Assembly (NCBI GenBank): GCA_036365515.1
Contig: CM070873.1
Location: forward strand, 78,778,029-78,842,028
Length of the DNA stretch: 64,000 nucleotides
DNA from: Torymus aiolomorphi
Lineage: Eukaryota > Arthropoda > Insecta > Hymenoptera > Torymidae
Reading direction: 5' to 3'
In this document: piece after piece, positions 56,850 to 64,000 of the stretch
Layout of the letters: each line of letters begins with the position of its first letter
How positions within the stretch are numbered: position 1 is the first letter of the stretch
Notes under the pieces: generated by a model
Database searches by the model: none
Seen by the model: the letters and a program-made list of their open reading frames with translations, nothing else
What the model was told of the DNA's origin: nothing
Position numbers and translations under genes: made by a program

Positions 56850-57734
56850 TCTTTTCTCTGTGCACCTGCGCAGAGACATATTGCCAACATTTTTAAAGTT
56901 AAAACGCAAAATTTACAAAAAACAAATATCACAATAAAAAAGCTAAGAAAAGGTACGTCTAAAACGCTGAATGTACATTTTTTAATAGTACATTTTAGTA
57001 TCGCAGACACGAGTTATAACTAGCATGATTTGGCGCTCGCGGGTGGGGGGGGGGGGGGTGACGCGAACGACTCCATAATAGGTATCATTTTACTGATGCC
57101 AAGGCCATTTGTAACTTTAAGCATTTTTATGAAAAAAATCAAGAAAACAATATGTTACAATAAAAGTGAGGAAAGAGATGTTCTTAAGAATTGAAATCTC
57201 GGATTCCCTTGACCATTTTATAAAAAATGGAAAGTTCTTTTGAACAATTTGAAAATATTTTATGGATAAAATAGATGTATTTTCTAGGGGGGGTTAAGAA
57301 TTACAATGGTCAGAAATTCCGATAGCGAAAATCCCGATAGGTAATTTAACCGATAGCTAAATCATCGGAATAAGGTTCTAATCTAATAGGAAAAATTCCT
57401 GCGAGAAAGTTATAAATGGTCAATAGTTCCGAAAATAATTTTGACAGTGGTCAAAAGTTTCGTAAATAATTTTGACAATGGTTCACGGTAACGAAAATGA
57501 AATATCCGAAAGTTCAAATTGTCGAAATAAAAACTATCAACGGTTATATCACAGATAGGTACACATTCCAAAAATCGGTAGTTAGACAGGCCGAAATTTC
57601 GAAAACTAATAAAACACTTCTTAAAACGTATATAAAGATAAACGTTTGCGCTAGATGCGTTAGTACAATTGATTAATCAAAATATAAGTTGATTAAGTCA
57701 ATAATCTGATTACCAATAAGCTATAAAAACATAT

Positions 57735-59453
57735 ACATAAAACATTGGTGAGTCAAATAAATAAAATTACGCAACTAAAAAACAAATTACGCATTGGGTT
57801 GTATTCGATACTATAAGCGATATTGAACACATTTAGTATCTACACAAAGCCCCTATACAGAACTTTTATTGCACGGCTAAGTTCTACACAAATAATATTA
57901 AGAAAAAATGTACACATATATAGTCTACACTGAGATAGATTACACGATTAAAATGTACATCATGTGTAGATCATATTAATGTAGATTATAACTGTGCACA
58001 ATTTATCTCGATAAATAGTTTGTGGGCCGAAATTCTCTGCATAGACTTTATTTGTGTAGCATTTTACAAAATACTTGTGTACGATATCGCCGAAACTCGT
58101 CGATTAAATTCACATACTTAATTATAGGTAGTTTTTAATCAATACCGCGATTTTGCAGAAAAAGTATCAAATTTGAAAATTGAGCAAATCGCGATTTTTA
58201 AAGAACAGGCATGTAAAGAATTGAAATGCGTATTTTTATATGAAGAAATTAAATTTCCATCTTTATTAGTTTTATTAAAAATCCCAATAAACTATTTTTT
58301 TTTTTGGATAAAAAAAGTTTAATCTAATTTTCTGTTCAACTCGCCAGAACTTCGTTCTAATCAAATATTTCATTCAGAAATTTTTACCCAATAAATTTTG
58401 CAGTATTATAGGAATATTATAATCCATAGCGCAATAATAGATATTGTTATTGAACCAAACAGCGAATTTTATAACAATTTTTTTCTATTTTAAACTTGCA
58501 TTTTCAAATGCAAAAATTGTGTAACGAATTTCCTAATTTTTCTCTATGTATTGTTGCTAAATAGAATTTTTTGTGATCGTTACGATAAATGCTGTAGAAA
58601 GCCGCGCGCCGCGGTACACTATTACGACAAGCGTACGACACGATCACAAACAATGGTACAAATTTTTAACAACAATACATAGACTACTGAAATTTTCGTG
58701 TCGTGCGACCGTCGTAACACATATAGCGTGGCGCGTGGCCTTCAACAGCATTTATCGTAACAATCACGAAAAATTCTATTTAGCAACAACTTTTGCATTT
58801 GAAAATGCAGGTTTAAAATAGCGAAAGAAATTGTTATAAAATTTGCTATTTGGTTCAATAACAATCTTTACTATTGCACTATCGGTTATAATATTCCTAA
58901 TACTACAAAATTTATTGTGTAAAAGGACCCCGCACACAATGTATGGGAAAAAATCATTCGGTCAAATTTTCGGGGGTTTTGCCCATGAGAACTTTTGTTC
59001 AGGACCTCAACAAGTAATAGTGTCATCTTTTCCCCAAGTTTGATCCAATTTGACCGAATGATTATTTTCCACACATTGTGTGCGGGGTCCTTTTTTGAAG
59101 GAAATATTTGATCAGAACGAAGTTCTGGCGAGTTGAACAGAAAATTACATTAAACTTTATTTTACTCAACAATAACATTCGATTGGGCCGATAAAAATGT
59201 GAATTGATAAGTCATATCAAGACCTTTCAGAAAATGGACCTACTTCCCACCGATATCCAAATTCGGTGACGAAAAAAAAAATTTCGAGTTTTCGATATTT
59301 TGCTTTATTTTTTTTACCCGACTTAATATTATCCGATCAACTATATAATTGAACTTGCACAACTCCAAATAAGCTTTAAATACGTGCCAAAAATAAACTT
59401 GATATCTCTGACCAGTTTCAAGTTATGCTGCGGACAAATTTATAACACACACA

Positions 59454-59484
<31 letters not shown>

Positions 59485-60762
59485 CCACAGACCCCCCCCC
59501 CTCCACACACACATGCACACAGACACACACACAGACACCAGCACACACACAGATACATATGCACAGAAATCTTCAAGAAAACGCATATTTCGACTCAGGG
59601 ATCTCAGAAATATAAAAAATCATCGAAATCTCGGGGTCGAAAAATTTGACCGTTAATAAGCTTTCTCTTTGAGAAAGCAAAAAATCTTAACTGTTAACGA
59701 ACGGACGATTGGATACGGACAAATGGAATGGTCATTTATAGTTAGATGATTTCGTTAAGAATTAAGTTAGATTTGTTTACTCAAACGATTCGTGACTTAA
59801 CTGTTAACGAATTTGTCTAATTTTAAATGAACATTCCATTTGTCCATATCAAAACGTCCGTTCATTAACAGTTAAGATTTTCTTTTCTCTGTGCACCTGC
59901 GCAGAAACATATTGCCAACATTTTTAAAGTTAAAACGCAAAATTTACAAAAAACAAATATCACAATAAAAAAGCTAAGAAAAGGTACGTCTAAAACGCTG
60001 AATGTACATTTTTTAATAGTACATTTTAGTATCGCAGACACGAGTTATAACTAGCATGATTTGGCGCTCGCGGGAGGGGGGGGGGGTGACGCGAACGACT
60101 CCATAATAGGTATCATTTTACTGATGCCAAGGCCATTTGTAACTTTAAGCATTTTTATGAAAAAAATCAAGAAAACAATATGTTACAATAAAAGTGAGGA
60201 AAGAGATGTTCTTAAGAATTGAAATCTCGGATTCCCTTGACCATTTTATAAAAAATGGAAAGTTCTTTTGAACAATTTGAAAATATTTTATGGATAAAAT
60301 AGATGTATTTTCTAGGGGGGGTTAAGAATTACAATGGTCAGAAATTCCGATAGCGAAAATCCCGATAGGTAATTTAACCGATAGCTAAATCATCGGAATA
60401 AGGTTCTAATCTAATAGGAAAAATTCCTGCGAGAAAGTTATAAATGGTCAATAGTTCCGAAAATAATTTTGACAGTGGTCAAAAGTTTCGTAAATAATTT
60501 TGACAATGGTTCACGGTAACGAAAATGAAATATCCGAAAGTTCAAATTGTCGAAATAAAAACTATCAACGGTTATATCACAGATAGGTACACATTCCAAA
60601 AATCGGTGGTTAGACAGGCCGAAATTTCGAAAACTAATAAAACACTTCTTAAAACGTATATAAAGATAAACGTTTGCGCTAGATGCGTTAGTACAATTGA
60701 TTAATCAAAATATAAGTTGATTAAGTCAATAATCTGATTACCAATAAGCTATAAAAACATAT
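57735..60762 (+). repeat. 3.03-kb macrosatellite, unit 2
   Basis: 3028 bp, nearly identical to unit 3. It differs from unit 1 mainly by scattered substitutions and the length of the CA and G runs. Confidence 0.95.
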
Positions 60763-63700
60763 ACATAAAACATTGGTGAGTCAAATAAATAAAATTACGC
60801 AACTAAAAAACAAATTACGCATTGGGTTGTATTCGATACTATAAGCGATATTGAACACATTTAGTATCTACACAAAGCCCCTATACAGAACTTTTATTGC
60901 ACGGCTAAGTTCTACACAAATAATATTAAGAAAAAATGTACACATATATAGTCTACACTGAGATAGATTACACGATTAAAATGTACATCATGTGTAGATC
61001 ATATTAATGTAGATTATAACTGTGCACAATTTATCTCGATAAATAGTTTGTGGGCCAAAATTCTCTGCATAGACTTTATTTGTGTAGCATTTTACAAAAT
61101 ACTTGTGTACGATATCGCCGAAACTCGTCGATTAAATTCACATACTTAATTATAGGTAGTTTTTAATCAATACCGCGATTTTGCAGAAAAAGTATCAAAT
61201 TTGAAAATTGAGCAAATCGCGATTTTTAAAGAACAGGCATGTAAAGAATTGAAATGCGTATTTTTATATGAAGAAATTAAATTTCCATCTTTATTAGTTT
61301 TATTAAAAATCCCAATAAACTATTTTTTTTTTTGGATAAAAAAAGTTTAATGTAATTTTCTGTTCAACTCGCCAGAACTTCGTTCTAATCAAATATTTCA
61401 TTCAGAAATTTTTACCCAATAAATTTTGCAGTATTATAGGAATATTATAATCCATAGCGCAATAATAGATATTGTTATTGAACCAAACAGCGAATTTTAT
61501 AACAATTTTTTTCTATTTTAAACCTGCATTTTCAAATGCAAAAATTGTGTAACGAATTTCCTAATTTTTCTCTATGTATTGTTGCTAAATAGAATTTTTT
61601 GTGATTGTTACGATAAATGCTGTAGAAAGCCGCGCGCCGCGGTACACTATTACGATAAGCGTACGAGACGATCACAAACAATGGTACAAATTTTTAACAA
61701 CAATACATAGACTACTGAAATTTTCGTGTCGTGCGACCGTCGTAACACATATAGCGTGGCGCGTGGCCTTCAACAGCATTTATCATAACAATCACGAAAA
61801 ATTCTATTTAGCAACAACTTTTGCATTTGAAAATGCAGGTTTAAAATAGCGAAAGAAATTGTTATAAAATTTGCTATTTGGTTCAATAACAATCTTTACT
61901 ATTGCACTATCGTTTATAATATTCCTAATACTATAAAATTTATTGTGTAAAAGGACCCCGCACACAATGTACGGGAAAAAATCATTCGGTCAAATTTTCG
62001 GGGGTTTTGCCCATGAGAACTTTTGTTCAGGACCTCAAGAAGTAATAGTGTCATCTTTTCCCCAAGTTTGATCCAATTTGACCGAATGATTATTTTCCAT
62101 ACATTGTGTGCGGGGTCCTTTTTTGAAGGAAATATTTAATCAGAACGAAGTTCTGGCGAGTTGAACAGAAAATTACATTAAACTTTATTTTACTCAACAA
62201 TAACATTCGATTGGGCCGATAAAAATGTGAATTGATAAGTCATATCAAGACCTTTCAGAAAATGGACCTACTTCCCACCGATATCCAAATTCGGTGACGA
62301 AAAAAAAAATTTCGATTTTTCGATATTTTGCTTTATTTTTTTTACCCGACTTAATATTATCCGATCAACTATATAATTGAACTTGCACAACTCCAAATAA
62401 GCTTTAAATACGTGCCAAAAATAAACTTGATATCTCTGACCAGATTCAAGTTATGCTGCGGACAAATTTATAACACACACACAAACACACACCCACACAC
62501 ACACACACACACGCACACACACACACCCACACACCCACAGAGCCCCCCCTCCACACACACACACATACACACAGACACACACACAGCCACCAGCACACAC
62601 ACAGATACATATGCACAGAAATCTTCAAGAAAACGCATATTTCGACTCAGGGATCTCAGAAATATAAAAAATCATCGAAATCTCGGGGTCGAAAAATTTG
62701 ACCGTTAATAAGCTTTCTCTTTGAGAAAGCAAAAAATCTTAACTGTTAACGAACGGACGATTGGATATGGACAAATGGAATGGTCATTTATAGTTAGATG
62801 ATTTCGTTAAGAATTAAGTTAGATTTGTTTACTCAAACGATTCGTGACTTAACTGTTAACGAATTTGTCTAATTTTAAATGAACATTCCATTTGTCCATA
62901 TCAAAACGTCCGTTCATTAACAGTTAAGATTTTCTTTTCTCTGTGCACCTGCGCAGAGACATATTGCCAACATTTTTAAAGTTAAAACGCAAAATTTACA
63001 AAAAACAAATATCACAATAAAAAAGCTAAGAAAAGGTACGTCTAAAACGCTGAATGTACATTTTTTAATAGTACATTTTAGTATCGCAGACACGAGTTAT
63101 AACTAGCATGATTTGTCGCTCGCGGGTGGGGGGGGGGGGGGGGGGGTGAGGCGAACGACTCCATAATAGGTATCATTTTACTGATGCCAAGGCCATTTGT
63201 AACTTTAAGCATTTTTATGAAAAAAATCAAGAAAACAATATGTTACAATAAAAGTGAGGAAAGAGATGTTCTTAAGAATTGAAATCTCGGATTCCCTTGA
63301 CCATTTTATAAAAAATGGAAAGTTCTTTTGAACAATTTGAAAATATTTTATGGATAAAATAGATGTATTTTCTAGGGGGGGTTAAGAATTACAATGGTCA
63401 GAAATTCCGATAGCGAAAATCCCGATAGGTAATTTAACCGATAGCTAAATCATCGGAATAAGGTTCTAATCTAATAGGAAAAATTCCTGCGAGAAAGTTA
63501 TAAATGGTCAATAGTTCCGAAAATAATTTTGACAGTGGTCAAAAGTTTCGTAAATAATTTTGACAATGGTTCATGGTAACGAAAATGAAATATCCGAAAG
63601 TTCAAATTGTCGAAATAAAAACTATCAACGGTTATATCACAGATAGGTACACATTCCAAAAATCGGTGGTTAAACAGGCCGAAATTTCGAAAACTAATAA

Positions 63701-63822
63701 AACACTTCTTAAAACGTATATAAAGATAAACGTTTGCGCTAGATGCGTTAGTACAATTGATTAATCAAAATATAAGTTGATTAAGTCAATAATCTGATTA
63801 CCAATAAGCTATAAAAACATAT
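60763..63822 (+). repeat. 3.03-kb macrosatellite, unit 3
   Basis: 3060 bp; the extra length comes from longer (CA)n and G tracts. Confidence 0.95.
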
Positions 63823-64000
63823 ACATAAAGCATTGGTGAGTCAAATAAATAAAATTACGCAACTAAAAAACAAATTACGCATTGGGTTGTATTCGATACT
63901 ATAAGCGATATTGAACACATTTAGTATCTACACAAAGCCCCTATACAGAACTTTTATAGCACGGCTAAGTTCTACACAAATAATATTAAGAAAAAATTTA
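63823..64000 (+). repeat. 3.03-kb macrosatellite, unit 4, cut by window end
   Basis: The first 178 bp match the start of units 2 and 3, so the array continues beyond the window. Confidence 0.93.

Larger units (their letters stand above)
54661..57734 (+). repeat. 3.03-kb macrosatellite, unit 1
   Basis: Unit of 3074 bp. In order it contains a CACATAATTATAGG-type lead with repeated TCTACACA strings, an 839-bp palindrome (55285-56123) holding a nested MITE (55893-56058), a 155-bp satellite monomer (56150-56310), a HINE-like (CA)n plus hairpin (56417-56647), a second MITE-like palindrome (56651-56849), a G run (57046-57058) and CCGATAGG repeats. It is slightly more diverged than the later units and has a unique GAGGGCCCCGAAAAGG stretch near 55087. 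Confidence 0.93.

Noticed and set aside
55541..61849. 82-codon frames repeated every 3.03 kb
   Set aside because: They lie in the palindromic arm of the macrosatellite and run across its hairpin; conservation is due to array homogeneity.
56353..62708. His-Thr rich frames in the macrosatellite
   Set aside because: Translations of (CA)n tracts.

Overview
This is a eukaryotic nuclear window, almost certainly from an insect. The reasons are AT-rich DNA, GT-AG introns, an insect-type secreted trypsin with five introns, a cluster of zeste-like Myb/SANT exons, and a dense set of insect transposons: hAT, Tigger/pogo, mariner, piggyBac-type MITEs, an R1-clade LINE, copia, Penelope-like and Polinton-like DNA. 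A hymenopteran host is a reasonable guess, but the sequence does not prove it. There are no operons, CRISPR arrays or bacterial genes.

Layout. 1-7.7 kb: a decayed Tigger/pogo element split by a 5-kb hAT element with a perfect 8-bp target-site duplication. 7.7-15 kb: mostly non-coding, with a 176-bp tandem repeat, a possible terminal exon at 10.6-10.8 kb, a giant (TA)n hairpin, and a proline-rich gene remnant split by a foldback element. 15-19 kb: a hammerhead-bearing Penelope-like scrap, then a decayed R1-clade LINE whose 5' end abuts an (AC)n tract. 19.4-21.2 kb: TATA-like promoter repeats followed by a broken Polinton-type DNA polymerase B fragment. 21.4-23.3 kb: minisatellite, satellite and a GC-rich LTR-like block. 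23.9-25.7 kb: mariner with a nested TTAA-flanked MITE. 25.8-32.3 kb: the clearest host gene, a trypsin on the minus strand. One of its introns is filled by a copia element that itself carries a Penelope-like inverted repeat; another intron holds a TTAA-flanked MITE.

33-36.3 kb: two adjacent zeste-like Myb/SANT gene units on the minus strand. The upstream one is open in every exon seen; the downstream one carries a stop and frame breaks. 36.3-39.6 kb: microsatellite, a tRNA-derived SINE and a small open frame. 39.6-43 kb: a 431-bp satellite with an 862-bp higher-order repeat and an inverted tail. 43-54.7 kb: TIR elements and a family of Helentron/HINE-like elements, recognised by a (CA)n tract followed by a terminal hairpin, some holding nested TIR elements. 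54.7-64 kb: at least three copies, and the start of a fourth, of a 3.03-kb macrosatellite whose unit is built from nested palindromes; it runs off the window.

The genes do not form a pathway. The main theme is nested transposition around a few host genes. The signals I rate highest are the hammerhead-like motif in the Penelope scrap, the 364-bp perfect inverted repeat inside the copia LTR, the palindromic macrosatellite, and the trypsin intron rebuilt by transposons.
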